Assembly (NCBI GenBank): GCA_964562405.1
Contig: CAZLTC010000004.1
Location: 1 to 64,000 of the forward strand
DNA: 64,000 bases
Source: WJLY01 sp964562405
Lineage (GTDB): Bacteria; Joyebacterota; Joyebacteria; Joyebacterales; Joyebacteraceae
Direction of reading: 5' to 3'
Positions 25,918-34,609 of this stretch are shown one piece after another. Both the position numbers and the translations under genes were made by a program. Within the stretch, counting starts at the first letter, position 1, and every line of letters begins with the position of its first letter. A model generated the notes under the pieces. That model worked only from the letters and a program-made list of their open reading frames with translations. It was not told where the DNA came from and ran no database searches.

Positions 25918-26244
25918 ATGTGTCTCGCCGTTCCCGGCAGGATCACTGACATAGATGGAACGACCGCGCAGGTCGACTTCGGCGGCATAACGAGAGATGC
26001 CAGCCTGGTGCTTGTTCCGGACGCCTCCACGGGCGACTACGTGCTGGTCCACGCCGGGTTCGCGATAGAGGTGCTGAACGAGGACGAGGCGGCCGAGACC
26101 CTCGAGCTCTTCCGCGACCTCGCGCGTGCTCTGGACGACGATGCTCCGGCGGAAGGCGTCCGCCCGGCGGCCCCGGCCGGAGCGCGCGGATCAGCGCCCG
26201 GGGAAGGCGGTGCCGGTGAGGGCACCGAGCGGGGTGGGGTCTGA
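25918..26244 (+). CDS. hypC: HypC/HybG chaperone, with extended C-terminus
   Basis: 108 residues. HypC, with HypD, carries the iron atom while CN and CO are attached and delivers it to the hydrogenase large subunit. The N-terminal MCLAVPGRI with the essential Cys2 is perfect, followed by VDFGGITRDASLVLV, GDYVLVHAGFAIEVLNEDEA. HypC proteins usually end near residue 75-85; this one adds a tail of about 30 residues rich in Pro, Ala, Gly and Glu with no evident fold. The stop overlaps the hypD ATG (TGATG), so translation is coupled. Confidence 0.95.
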   Translation: MCLAVPGRITDIDGTTAQVDFGGITRDASLVLVPDASTGDYVLVHAGFAIEVLNEDEAAETLELFRDLARALDDDAPAEGVRPAAPAGARGSAPGEGGAGEGTERGGV

Positions 26245-27344
26245 TGAAACTCGGACGCTTCCACGCCGAGCCTGAAGCCGGGGCGCTCGTGCGCCGCATA
26301 CACGAGCTGGTCGAAGGCCCGACGGCCCTCATGGAGGTCTGCGGGACGCACACGGTCGCCATATCGAGATACGGGCTGCGGTCGCTCATGCCGGAGGATC
26401 TGAGGCTCCTGTCCGGTCCCGGCTGCCCGGTGTGCGTGACGCCTCAGACTGGCATCGACATGGCGGTCGCCGTCGCACGCGAGCCGTCCGTCACGGTCGC
26501 CACGTTCGGTGACATGATGCGTGTCCCGGGTTCCGGCTCCACACTTGAGCGCGAGAAGGCCGACGGCGCTGACGTGAGGGTGCTCTACAGCCCGCTCGAG
26601 GCGCTGGACGTGGCTGCCGCGAACCCCGAGAGGGAGATCGTCTTCGTCGGCGTGGGCTTCGAGACCACCTCGCCGACGGTGGCCGCTACGGTCAAGGCCG
26701 CTTCCGAACGCGGACTCTCGAACCTCTCCATCCTCCCGCTCTTCAAGGTCGTCCCGCCCGCGCTGCGCGTCCTGGCCGAGCTTCCGGGGCGTGCGCTCGA
26801 CGGCTTCATCTGTCCCGGCCACGTGAGCGCCATCATAGGCTACGGCGCATACGAGAGCGTCGCCCGCCGGCACAACATGCCGTGCGTCGTCGTCGGCTTC
26901 GAGCCGCTCGACATACTCGCCGGCATAGTGATGCTCCTGGAGCAGGTGCGCACCGTGAGGGGCGGTGGTGAGGCGCGCGTGCAGAACGAGTACGGTCGTG
27001 CCGTTACGCGTGACGGCAACCTGACGGCGCTTGGACTCCTCTCGGAGGTGTTCGAGGTGTGCGACTCGGAGTGGCGCGAGATCGGAGTCATCGAGAAGAG
27101 TGGCCACCGTCTCTCAGAGGCGTTCGAGCGCTTCGACGCCCCGACGAAGCTGGGGCTGGACGTTCCTGAGTCGCGGCCTCCGTCCGGATGCATCTGCGGG
27201 GAGATCATGCTGGGAACGAAGCTCCCGACCGACTGTCCGCTCTTCGCGGGCCGGTGCGTGCCGCGCGACCCCGTCGGGCCGTGCATGGTGTCGACCGAGG
27301 GCGCGTGCGCGGCCTTCTATAAGTACGAGAGGGTGGACGTGTGA
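26244..27344 (+). CDS. hypD: HypD, iron-sulfur scaffold for Fe(CN)2CO assembly
   Basis: 366 residues. HypD binds a 4Fe-4S cluster and, with HypC and HypE, builds the Fe(CN)2CO unit. Conserved motifs are present: EVCGTHT (Cys33), GPGCPVCVTP (Cys61, Cys64), TFGDMMRVPGS, GVGFETTSP, PGHVSAIIG and GFEPLDIL. The C-terminal cluster Cys ligands lie in GCICGEI, TDCPLF, GRCVPRDPVGPCMVS. Start overlaps hypC. Confidence 0.96.
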   Translation: MKLGRFHAEPEAGALVRRIHELVEGPTALMEVCGTHTVAISRYGLRSLMPEDLRLLSGPGCPVCVTPQTGIDMAVAVAREPSVTVATFGDMMRVPGSGSTLEREKADGADVRVLYSPLEALDVAAANPEREIVFVGVGFETTSPTVAATVKAASERGLSNLSILPLFKVVPPALRVLAELPGRALDGFICPGHVSAIIGYGAYESVARRHNMPCVVVGFEPLDILAGIVMLLEQVRTVRGGGEARVQNEYGRAVTRDGNLTALGLLSEVFEVCDSEWREIGVIEKSGHRLSEAFERFDAPTKLGLDVPESRPPSGCICGEIMLGTKLPTDCPLFAGRCVPRDPVGPCMVSTEGACAAFYKYERVDV

Positions 27345-27413
27345 GGCGCGGTACGCGCGGTGGAGCGCCCCGGCGACGCGCTTCGAGCGCCAGGCCCCAC
27401 GGAGGAACGAGTG

Positions 27414-28439
27414 GTGAGAGATGAGACCAGGATAAGCCTCGCGCACGGAAGCGGTGGAACGCTCATGCACGAGCTCATTCGGGACGTTGTGGTCGAGAAG
27501 CTCGGCAACCCCGTCCTCAACGAGCTCGACGACTCCGCCGAGATAGAGAGCCTGGGCGGACACCGTGTAGACGGAGGAACGATCGCCCTGACGACCGACA
27601 GCTACGTCGTCCAGCCGATCTTCTTCCCGGGCGGCGACATCGGCAAGCTCGCCGTCTGCGGGACGGTCAACGATCTGGCGATGAAGGGCGCGCGGCCCGC
27701 GTATCTGACGCTCGGGCTCATCCTCGAAGAGGGGCTCCCGGTCGCCGACCTCGAGCGTGTCCTTGCCTCTGTGGCGGCCACGGCAGGGTCCGCTGGCGTG
27801 GCCGTCGCGGCCGGCGACACGAAGGTGGTCGAGCGCGGCTGCCTGGGAGGACTGATCCTGAACACCGCCGGCCTGGGGTTCATCCCCGAAGGCCGCCGCT
27901 TAGGCTGCGTCCGGGTCCGAGAGGGCGATGCCGTCATCGTGTCGGGTACGATCGGCGACCACGAGACGGCCATCCTGCTCGCGCGTGAGGACCTCAAGGT
28001 TCGGGAGACGATCGAGAGCGACTGTGCTCCGCTCGGAGATCTCGTCGAGACGGTGCTGGATGCGTGTCCGGACGTACGGGTCATGCGCGATCCGACGAGA
28101 GGTGGTCTCGGGACGACGCTGTGCGAGATCGCGGCGTGCGCCGGCGTCGGGGTCGTCGTGGATGAGGGCAGCATCCCCATCGACGGGAGGATCTCGGCGG
28201 TCTGCGACATTCTCGGCTTCGACCCGATCTACATGGCGAACGAGGGCAAGTTTGTAGCCGTCGTGCCCGGCGCGGCTGCCGGGCTCGTCGTGGAGGCCAT
28301 GCGGTCGCACGAACTCGGGCGCCACGCGGCCGTCATAGGCTCCGTCGGCGGCAAGCGCGGCGTCTACCTCAGGACCGAGGTCGGCGGGGTGCGTCCCATC
28401 GTGATGCTGGAGGGTGTTCAACTCCCGAGGATATGCTGA
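27414..28439 (+). CDS. hypE: HypE, carbamoyl dehydratase
   Basis: 341 residues. HypE dehydrates the carbamoyl group placed on its C-terminal Cys to a thiocyanate and hands cyanide to iron on HypCD. N-terminal SLAHGSGGTLMHELI and LTTDSYVVQPIFFPGGDIGKL are standard; the protein ends exactly in PRIC, the invariant acceptor Cys. The lack of a SelD-type N-terminal Cys/Sec and the PRIC end rule out selenophosphate synthetase. GTG 27414 is preferred, seven bases after GGAGGA; GTG 27411 is next to it. Confidence 0.96.
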   Translation: MRDETRISLAHGSGGTLMHELIRDVVVEKLGNPVLNELDDSAEIESLGGHRVDGGTIALTTDSYVVQPIFFPGGDIGKLAVCGTVNDLAMKGARPAYLTLGLILEEGLPVADLERVLASVAATAGSAGVAVAAGDTKVVERGCLGGLILNTAGLGFIPEGRRLGCVRVREGDAVIVSGTIGDHETAILLAREDLKVRETIESDCAPLGDLVETVLDACPDVRVMRDPTRGGLGTTLCEIAACAGVGVVVDEGSIPIDGRISAVCDILGFDPIYMANEGKFVAVVPGAAAGLVVEAMRSHELGRHAAVIGSVGGKRGVYLRTEVGGVRPIVMLEGVQLPRIC

Positions 28440-28527
28440 GCGTCGGCGCCGAGCGCCGCGTCACTCTGGAACGTCACGGAGGCGGGTCCCGGTCCGCGGG
28501 CCGTGCTTCCGACAGGGGAGAGAACGG

Positions 28528-28872
28528 GTGCACGAGCTTTCGATCTGCCAGAGCATGCTCGAGATCGTCGATCGCACGATGGCCGAACACCCCGGCGCGA
28601 GGCTCGAACGCGTCTACCTCGATGTCGGGCGCGGTTCCACCGTGGAGCCCTCGCTCCTTCGTGAGGCGTTCGTCGTCGCGACCGCCGGCGGCAGGCACGA
28701 GGGCTCCGAGCTCGTGGTCAACGAGATACCACTCATCGGGCGCTGCCGCGCGTGCGGCAGGGAGTTCGAGTATCGGGAGATCGCGCTCGGATGCCCGGAT
28801 TGCGAATCCACTTCGATAGAGATTGTGTCGGGTATGGAGCTTAACATCCGGGAACTGGAGATCGACGAGTGA
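28528..28872 (+). CDS. hypA: HypA, nickel metallochaperone
   Basis: 114 residues. HypA brings nickel to the hydrogenase large subunit with HypB. The N-terminal (f)M-His2-Glu3 nickel site is preserved from a GTG start (HELSICQSMLEIVD), which fixes the start; GGGGAG lies seven bases upstream. The zinc site is Cys73-x2-Cys76 and Cys89-x2-Cys92 (CRACGREF and CPDC). It follows hypE by 88 bases and is followed by corA and then hypB. Confidence 0.94.
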   Translation: MHELSICQSMLEIVDRTMAEHPGARLERVYLDVGRGSTVEPSLLREAFVVATAGGRHEGSELVVNEIPLIGRCRACGREFEYREIALGCPDCESTSIEIVSGMELNIRELEIDE

Positions 28873-28975
28873 GGGCTTCGTTCCGGGAGACGCGGATCGT
28901 CCGGTGTCGGAGCACGCACCGTCGGCGCCTGTCCGCCGATGAGCGGCGCGTGCGTTCCGGAGGAGGTGAACTCCG

Positions 28976-30052
28976 ATGAAGAGGTCTGTAGGATCGAAGA
29001 GGAAGAGGGTCATCCCCAAGACCGGACTGCCGCCAGGCTCCATCGTGTATACGGGCGAGCACAACGTCGAGAAGGTGACCATCGAGATCTTCGACTACGA
29101 CGAGGCGGGTCTTAGAGAGGTTCGCCCAAAGAACGTCGAGGAGTGCTTCCCGTTCAAGGAGACGCCGACCGTCACGTGGATGAACGTGACCGGTCTGCAT
29201 GACGTCGAGGTCATCGAGAAGCTCGGCGTGTACTTCGGGCTGCACCCGCTGCTCATGGAGGACATCGTCAGCACTAACCAGCGGCCGAAGTACGACGACT
29301 TCGGCGCGCACCTCTTCATCGTCCTCAGGATGCTGCACTTCAATGAGGAGTCCGGCGAGGTCAGCACGGAGCAGGTGAGCCTGGTTGTGGGTGAGAACTT
29401 CGTGATCTCGTTCCAGGAGATCGAGGCCGACCCATTCGAGCACATCCGCGACCGCCTGCGAACCGGCAAGGGGCGCATCAGGTCGATGGGAGCAGACTAC
29501 CTTGCGTACGCGCTCATAGACGCCGTCGTCGACTACTACTTCGTCGTGCTCGAGAAGCTGGGCGACGGCATTGAGACCCTCGGTGAGGAGACCGTGGCCG
29601 ACCCGACGCCGACTACTCTCAACACGATCCAGTCACTCAAGAGGGAACTCGGATTCGTCAGGCGGTCGATCTGGCCGCTGCGCGAGGTAGTGGGCGCCCT
29701 CCAGCGCGGGGAGTCGTCGCTGATACACGAATCGACCGGCGTCTACCTGCGCGACGTCTACGACCACACGATACAGGTGGTCGAGACCGTCGAGTCGTAC
29801 CGGGACATGGTGTCGGGCATGTTCGACACGTATCTGTCGAGCGTCAGCAACAGAATGAACGAGGTCATGAAGGTCCTGACGATAATCGCCACGATCTTCA
29901 TACCTGTGACGTTCATAGCGGGCGTGTACGGGATGAACTTCCACTTCATGCCGGAGCTGAGCTGGCCGTGGGCCTACCCGGTAGTTCTCCTCATCATGCT
30001 CGCGGTAGGTCTCGGAATGGTCGGGTACTTCAGACGCAAGCGCTGGCTGTGA
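28976..30052 (+). CDS. corA: CorA-family divalent metal ion transporter
   Basis: 358 residues; AGGAGGTGA upstream. A large cytosolic domain (1-290) is followed by two membrane helices. The signature YGMNF (GMN) ends the first helix and the short loop HFMPELSW follows; the protein ends in a basic tail YFRRKRWL. CorA channels carry Mg and, in several cases, Co or Ni. It lies inside the hyp operon between hypA and hypB, so a role in supplying nickel for hydrogenase is plausible though not shown; it could equally be a magnesium channel. Confidence 0.93.
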   Translation: MKRSVGSKRKRVIPKTGLPPGSIVYTGEHNVEKVTIEIFDYDEAGLREVRPKNVEECFPFKETPTVTWMNVTGLHDVEVIEKLGVYFGLHPLLMEDIVSTNQRPKYDDFGAHLFIVLRMLHFNEESGEVSTEQVSLVVGENFVISFQEIEADPFEHIRDRLRTGKGRIRSMGADYLAYALIDAVVDYYFVVLEKLGDGIETLGEETVADPTPTTLNTIQSLKRELGFVRRSIWPLREVVGALQRGESSLIHESTGVYLRDVYDHTIQVVETVESYRDMVSGMFDTYLSSVSNRMNEVMKVLTIIATIFIPVTFIAGVYGMNFHFMPELSWPWAYPVVLLIMLAVGLGMVGYFRRKRWL

Positions 30053-30141
30053 GCCCGGCGTGCGCCCCTCGGGACGCGGCCATCCAGCGCTTGATGGCTG
30101 CTGCGCCGGGGCGCGTGCCACATTATGTCCACGGAGGAAGA

Positions 30142-30804
30142 ATGTCGAAGGTCGACGTACAGAAGAAGATACTGAGCGAGAACGACCGCGTGGCCGCGGA
30201 GAACCGCGAGCGCTTCTCCAAGGCAGGGGTGCTCGTCCTGAACCTGATAAGCTCGCCCGGCTCCGGGAAGACGACGCTCCTCGAGAGCACACTGGACAGG
30301 CTCGCGGGCGAGTTCCGCGTCCTCGTGATCGAGGGCGACGTCAGCACCGACCGGGACATTGAGCGCGTGAAGGCGCACGGGGCGGGAGGCGTTCAGATCA
30401 ACACGGGGGGCGGGTGCCACCTGAGCGCGGCTATGGTGGGAGAGGTGCTGCCCGACCTCGACCTTGGGTCAGCGGACGTCCTGTTCATAGAGAACGTCGG
30501 CAATCTCATCTGTCCTTCCACGTACGATCTGGGCGAGGACGCCAAGGTGGTGCTGCTGTCGACGACCGAGGGCGACGACAAGCCGATGAAGTACCCGGCG
30601 ATCTTCCACGAGTCGTCCGTTGCGGTGATCAACAAGATGGATCTCCTGCCGTACCTCCCGTACGACATCGAGCGGGCGGAGACGGAGATCCGCGTTCTGA
30701 ACGCCGATTGCGACGTCATCCGCGTGTCCGCTCTCAAGGGCGACGGCATGGAAGAGTGGATCGATTGGATCTCCCGCAGGCTCGAGGAGAAGCGGGCGGC
30801 GTGA
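30142..30804 (+). CDS. hypB: HypB, nickel-inserting GTPase
   Basis: 220 residues. HypB hydrolyses GTP while delivering nickel from HypA. Visible: P-loop SSPGSGKTT (37-45), EGDVSTDRD, the metal site GGGCHLSAAM (Cys92, His93), IENVGNLICPSTYDLG and the guanine motif NKMDLLPY. It lacks both the His-rich stretch and the N-terminal CxxCGC nickel site found in some HypB proteins, so it cannot store nickel; the adjacent CorA may make up for this. ATG 30142 is preceded by GGAGGAAG. Confidence 0.95.
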   Translation: MSKVDVQKKILSENDRVAAENRERFSKAGVLVLNLISSPGSGKTTLLESTLDRLAGEFRVLVIEGDVSTDRDIERVKAHGAGGVQINTGGGCHLSAAMVGEVLPDLDLGSADVLFIENVGNLICPSTYDLGEDAKVVLLSTTEGDDKPMKYPAIFHESSVAVINKMDLLPYLPYDIERAETEIRVLNADCDVIRVSALKGDGMEEWIDWISRRLEEKRAA

Positions 30805-30867
30805 CCTGTTCACGCGGCACCCGTTGACCGGCGAGGCAGTATCGGCGGCGTGACCCGGGAGGAGTCG

Positions 30868-32010
30868 ATGGTCGGTGAGGCAGTGCTGGCGGTGGCCTTC
30901 GCCGTCGCGGGCGCGGTGGCGCTTGCGATCCCGTTGGTCAGAGAGAGGCTCTCGTCCATGAAGACGGGGGTCGCCCTCCTGGCGCTCGTCCTCGCCCTGT
31001 CTGTGGTAGGGGTCGTGATCGGCCAGAACCTTCCGCCCTCGGCGTACGTGGAGCGCTTCGGCAAGGTCGGAGCGGCCGTGATCACGGGCTCGGGGCTCGC
31101 CTCGGTCTTCCGCTCCTGGTACTTCCTGTTCGCCGTCTGGGCGCTCACCCTCTCCGTAATCAGCTGCTCCTTCAGGAGGATCCTCCGACTTGCGCGGGGG
31201 CGCGGTCCGAAGCTCGCGGCCCTCGGTTCGCTCGTCACGCATCTGTCGCTCGTCGTCGTGCTCGTGGGGGGCGTGCTCACGGCGACGGTGGGGTTCCGCA
31301 GGGCCGATTCTCACTACCTCCGGGCCGGCGATACGACGGAGGTACCCGAGGGAGGTTTCGCCCTCAGGGTCGACGAGGCGAGGACGGAGTTCGCCGACTC
31401 CGGGATGATATCGGAGTACGTGTCGGTCGTGACCGTCATCGAGGACGGACGCGAGTCAGCCCCGCGGCGCATCGAGGTCAACCACCCTCTGACGGTGAAC
31501 GGCGTCGGGGTCTACCAGTACGAGATGCTTCCCTCGCCCGATTCGGTCGAGGCCGTGCTGCTCGGCGTCATCCTGGTGAGCCCGGACGAGGGCGGCGAGC
31601 CCTTCGAACTCGAGGTGCCGTACCGCGAGCAGACGGCCATTCCCGGGACCGATCTCACGGTGAAAGCGCTGGAATTCTACTCGGACTTCACATACGATAT
31701 CGAAACCGGGACCGCGGGGCTTGCCTCGATCTGGCATGACAACCCTGCGGTTCTCGTGCAGGTATCCGCGTCGGGCGAGGCCCTGTTCGAGCGCTGGCTC
31801 TTCGCAGGTATGAAGGGCCACGGTGACGACACGGGCCTCCCGTGCCGCCTGTTCTTCCTCGATTACGGACCCGACTTCCAGAACGGGTTGACCCGGTTCG
31901 AATACTCGCGACAGCCGGGTACCCCGGTTCTCTTCGCGGGCCTCGCGGCGCTATCGATAGGGCTTTGCGCGGTGTTCTGGACCAGGATCGGGAGGAGAGA
32001 GCACACGTGA
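30868..32010 (+). CDS. resB: ResB/Ccs1 cytochrome c biogenesis protein
   Basis: 380 residues. System II cytochrome c maturation uses ResB (Ccs1) and CcsA to hold and attach heme outside the membrane. Three N-terminal membrane segments (LAVAFAVAGAVALAI, GVALLALVLALSVVGVVIG, FLFAVWALTLSVISC), a large exported domain (about 150-345) and a last helix (LFAGLAALSIGLCAVFW) are the ResB layout; RSWYFLFAVWAL and NHPLTVNGVGVYQ match the family. ATG 30868 fits GGGAGGAG better than GTG 30850. Its stop overlaps the ccsA start (GTGA). Confidence 0.88.
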   Translation: MVGEAVLAVAFAVAGAVALAIPLVRERLSSMKTGVALLALVLALSVVGVVIGQNLPPSAYVERFGKVGAAVITGSGLASVFRSWYFLFAVWALTLSVISCSFRRILRLARGRGPKLAALGSLVTHLSLVVVLVGGVLTATVGFRRADSHYLRAGDTTEVPEGGFALRVDEARTEFADSGMISEYVSVVTVIEDGRESAPRRIEVNHPLTVNGVGVYQYEMLPSPDSVEAVLLGVILVSPDEGGEPFELEVPYREQTAIPGTDLTVKALEFYSDFTYDIETGTAGLASIWHDNPAVLVQVSASGEALFERWLFAGMKGHGDDTGLPCRLFFLDYGPDFQNGLTRFEYSRQPGTPVLFAGLAALSIGLCAVFWTRIGRREHT

Positions 32011-32893
32011 ACGGTCCTGATTCCCCATTCTTCTGGGGCGCATTCGCCTGCTACCTGGCGGGAACGGTCCTGGCGTCCGCTTACGCCGGGCTGCGACGGC
32101 CTCTTCTGCGAAGGTCCGTGTTCGCGCTGACCGCCGCAGGGTTCGTCCTGAATACCGTCGCCCTCGTGGTCCGGTCGAGCGCCTCCGGGCATCTGCCGGT
32201 GACGAACCTGTATGAATACCTCACGTTCTTCGCTTGGGCGATCGTCGCCGGATTCCTGCTCCTGTGGCGGCGCGAGGGGCTCTCGCTCCTGACCGTGTTC
32301 GCCGCGCCCGTCGCGTTCGCGATGATGGTCGTCGCTTCGCTCTTCCCGGCGCGCGTCGAGCAGCAGCTGATGCCGGCGCTGCAGAGCTACTGGCTCACGA
32401 TACACGTGACTCTGGCCGTGCTCGGAGAGGCCGCCTTCGCCGTTGCCTTTGTGGCCGCCGTGCTCTATCTCATAGCCGGCNNNNNNNNNNNNNNNNNNNN
32501 NNNNNNNNNNNNNNNNNNNNNNNNNNNNNNNNNNNNNNNNNNNNNNNNNNNNNNNNNNNNNNNNNNNNNNNNNNNNNNNNACTCGGGGACCCGGCAACGT
32601 ACGACGAGATAACCTACAAGGCCATCGGAGTGGGTTTCCCGCTCTTCACGATAGGGGCGCTCTTCGCCGGCGCCGTGTGGGCGCAGAGGGCGTGGGGGAC
32701 GCCGTGGTCATGGGACCCGAAGGAGACCAGCTCTCTGGTGGTCTGGCTGGTGTATGCTATCTACCTGCACGCCAGGCTGGTCCGTGGCTGGCGCGGCAGG
32801 GGCGCTTCCGTGCTCTCGATCGTAGGGTTCGCTCTTACATTCGTCACGATCCTCGGAAGCAGGATCCTGGGCGGCCTGCATTCATACGGCTAG
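32007..32893 (+). CDS. ccsA: CcsA/ResC heme-handling protein, interrupted by assembly gap
   Basis: GTG 32007 overlaps the resB stop by GTGA. The first part has four membrane helices with ARSSASGHLPVTNLYEY, typical of CcsA; the part after the gap has the heme-binding tryptophan-rich motif WGTPWSWDPKET followed by LVVWLVYAIYLHARL, and ends LHSYG. The two pieces are in different frames relative to the 100 N placeholder at 32481-32580, which only shows that the true gap is not 100 bases. One intact gene is the simplest reading. Confidence 0.88.
32481..32580. other. assembly gap (100 N) inside ccsA
   Basis: One hundred N, a scaffolding placeholder of unknown true length. Flanking sequence belongs to the same gene on both sides. 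Confidence 0.98.
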
Positions 32894-32903
32894 CGGAGAC
32901 CGA

Positions 32904-33350
32904 TTGCGTCCTGAACTCGAGCGCAAGATCCTGGCGTGGGTGCCTGCCGCCGCATACATAGGCCTCATATTCGCGGTCTCGTCGATACCCGGCTCGCTCA
33001 CTGGCAGGATACCGTTCCGGCTTTTCGACAAGTTCGCGCACACGGGCGAGTTCGCGGGGCTGGCGCTCTTCCTGATGGTCGCGTTCAGGGGATCGCTGCC
33101 TAGAGCGAGCATGCGCCATGTGGCGCTTCTGGTCGTGGCCGTAGGGCTCGCGATCGGCGTGCTCGACGAGCTGTACCAGCACCTGATCCCGGGGCGCGCG
33201 GTCGAATTCCTCGATTGGGTCGCCGACACGATCGGCGTCGTCGCGGGAACCACGGTAGCGCTCATCCACTACAGGAGGCGTCGCGGAATGTGGTCGGCAG
33301 ACCGGCCGCTGCGATCCCGCGGCCGCAACAGACGGGTCAACAAAAGATGA
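32904..33350 (+). CDS. VanZ-like membrane protein
   Basis: 148 residues with about four membrane helices. The late motif GVLDELYQHLIPGRAVEFLD followed by WVADTIGVVAGT is the VanZ signature. VanZ itself gives low-level teicoplanin resistance; most chromosomal relatives are of unknown role. TTG start, with GGAGA upstream, ten bases after ccsA. The last 25 residues are strongly basic. The stop overlaps the hisS start (ATGA). Confidence 0.8.
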   Translation: MRPELERKILAWVPAAAYIGLIFAVSSIPGSLTGRIPFRLFDKFAHTGEFAGLALFLMVAFRGSLPRASMRHVALLVVAVGLAIGVLDELYQHLIPGRAVEFLDWVADTIGVVAGTTVALIHYRRRRGMWSADRPLRSRGRNRRVNKR

Positions 33351-34609
33351 GGTACAGGGCACCGAGAGGAACGAGAGACATACTCCCGGACGAGACCTGG
33401 AAGTGGCAGAGGGTCGAGCGCGTCTTCGCCGAGACCGCTGGCCGCTTCGGCTACAGGGAGATCCGACTGCCCGTGTTCGAGCAGACGGAGCTGTTCGCCC
33501 GCGGCATCGGTGACGCCACCGATATCGTCCGGAAGGAGATGTACACGTTCGAGGACCGCAAGGGTCGCAGCCTGACGTTGAGGCCCGAGGGCACCGCCGG
33601 GGCCGTCCGAGCCTACATAGAACACAACCTGGGCGAGGGTGCCCGGGTCACCAAGCTCCGGTACTTCTGCCCGATGTTTCGATACGAACGCCCGCAGGCC
33701 GGCCGGTATCGTCAGTTCTGGCAGTGGGGGCTCGAGGCCATAGGCTCGATGAGCCCGGGCGTCGACGCGGAGATCATCCACTTCTGCGTGAGTCTTTTCG
33801 ACTCGCTCGGCATCTCGGGAGCGGTGGCGAGGGTAAACAGCGCGGGATGTTCTGTTTGCACGCCCGCCTATAACGACGTGTTGAGGGAACACCTCGGGGC
33901 CAGGTTGGACGAGTTCTGCGAGGACTGCCGCGTTCGCTACGAGCGCAACCCGAGGCGGATGTTCGACTGCAAGAACGAGTCGTGCCTGGCGATCCTCGCT
34001 GGAGCGCCGTCGATCCTGGATTCGCTTTGCGACGACTGCCGGGCTCACTTCGACGGCGTGCTCGAGCTTCTGGGGAAGATGTCGGTGAGGTTCGAGGTTG
34101 ACACCGGGATCGCACGGGGGCTCGATTACTACACGCGCACCGTGTTCGAGATACACCACGAGGGGCTCGGCGCGCAGAGCGCTCTTTGCGGCGGCGGCCG
34201 CTACGACAACCTCGTCGGGGAGTTGGGTGGAAGCGCGACTCCCGCGTGCGGCGTGTCCGGAGGCGTGGAGCGGCTCATGCTCGCCTACGAAAGTGAGGCC
34301 GGCGGGGCCGAGACCGAGCCGGGGCCCGACGTCTACGTCGTGTCTGTCGGAGACAAGGCGGCGGTCGAAGCGGCCGCCATGGCGGCGCGCTTGAGGGCGC
34401 GTCACTCCGTCGAGCTCGACCATCAGGGCAGGAGCTTGAAGGCTCAGATGAGGGAGGCGGGCAGACTCGGGGCGCGCCTCGCTGTGATCCTGGGCGAGAA
34501 CGAACTCGATCGTGGCGTCGCCGCGCTCAAGGACATGGCGACCGGAGAGCAGTCCGAGACGCCGCTCGAAGGGATATTCGACGCACTGGAGGAGCGACTG
34601 GCATCATGA
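33347..34609 (+). CDS. hisS: histidyl-tRNA synthetase
   Basis: 420 residues, normal bacterial size. The N-terminal RAPRGTRDILPDE, motif 2 region MFRYERPQAGRYRQFWQWG, histidine-specific GLDYYTRTVFEI and GGGRYDNLVGELGG are all present, and a C-terminal anticodon domain (about 325-420, SLKAQMREAGRLGARLAVIL) follows. ATG overlaps the VanZ-like stop. Translationally coupled to aspS by ATGA, the usual hisS-aspS pair. Confidence 0.96.
   Translation: MRYRAPRGTRDILPDETWKWQRVERVFAETAGRFGYREIRLPVFEQTELFARGIGDATDIVRKEMYTFEDRKGRSLTLRPEGTAGAVRAYIEHNLGEGARVTKLRYFCPMFRYERPQAGRYRQFWQWGLEAIGSMSPGVDAEIIHFCVSLFDSLGISGAVARVNSAGCSVCTPAYNDVLREHLGARLDEFCEDCRVRYERNPRRMFDCKNESCLAILAGAPSILDSLCDDCRAHFDGVLELLGKMSVRFEVDTGIARGLDYYTRTVFEIHHEGLGAQSALCGGGRYDNLVGELGGSATPACGVSGGVERLMLAYESEAGGAETEPGPDVYVVSVGDKAAVEAAAMAARLRARHSVELDHQGRSLKAQMREAGRLGARLAVILGENELDRGVAALKDMATGEQSETPLEGIFDALEERLAS

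Noticed and set aside
27414..28439. Considered selenophosphate synthetase (SelD) because a selenoprotein lies in the window and HypE and SelD share a fold.
   Set aside because: The protein ends in PRIC and stands in the hyp operon; the SelD N-terminal Cys/Sec-Gly-Cys motif is absent. It is HypE.
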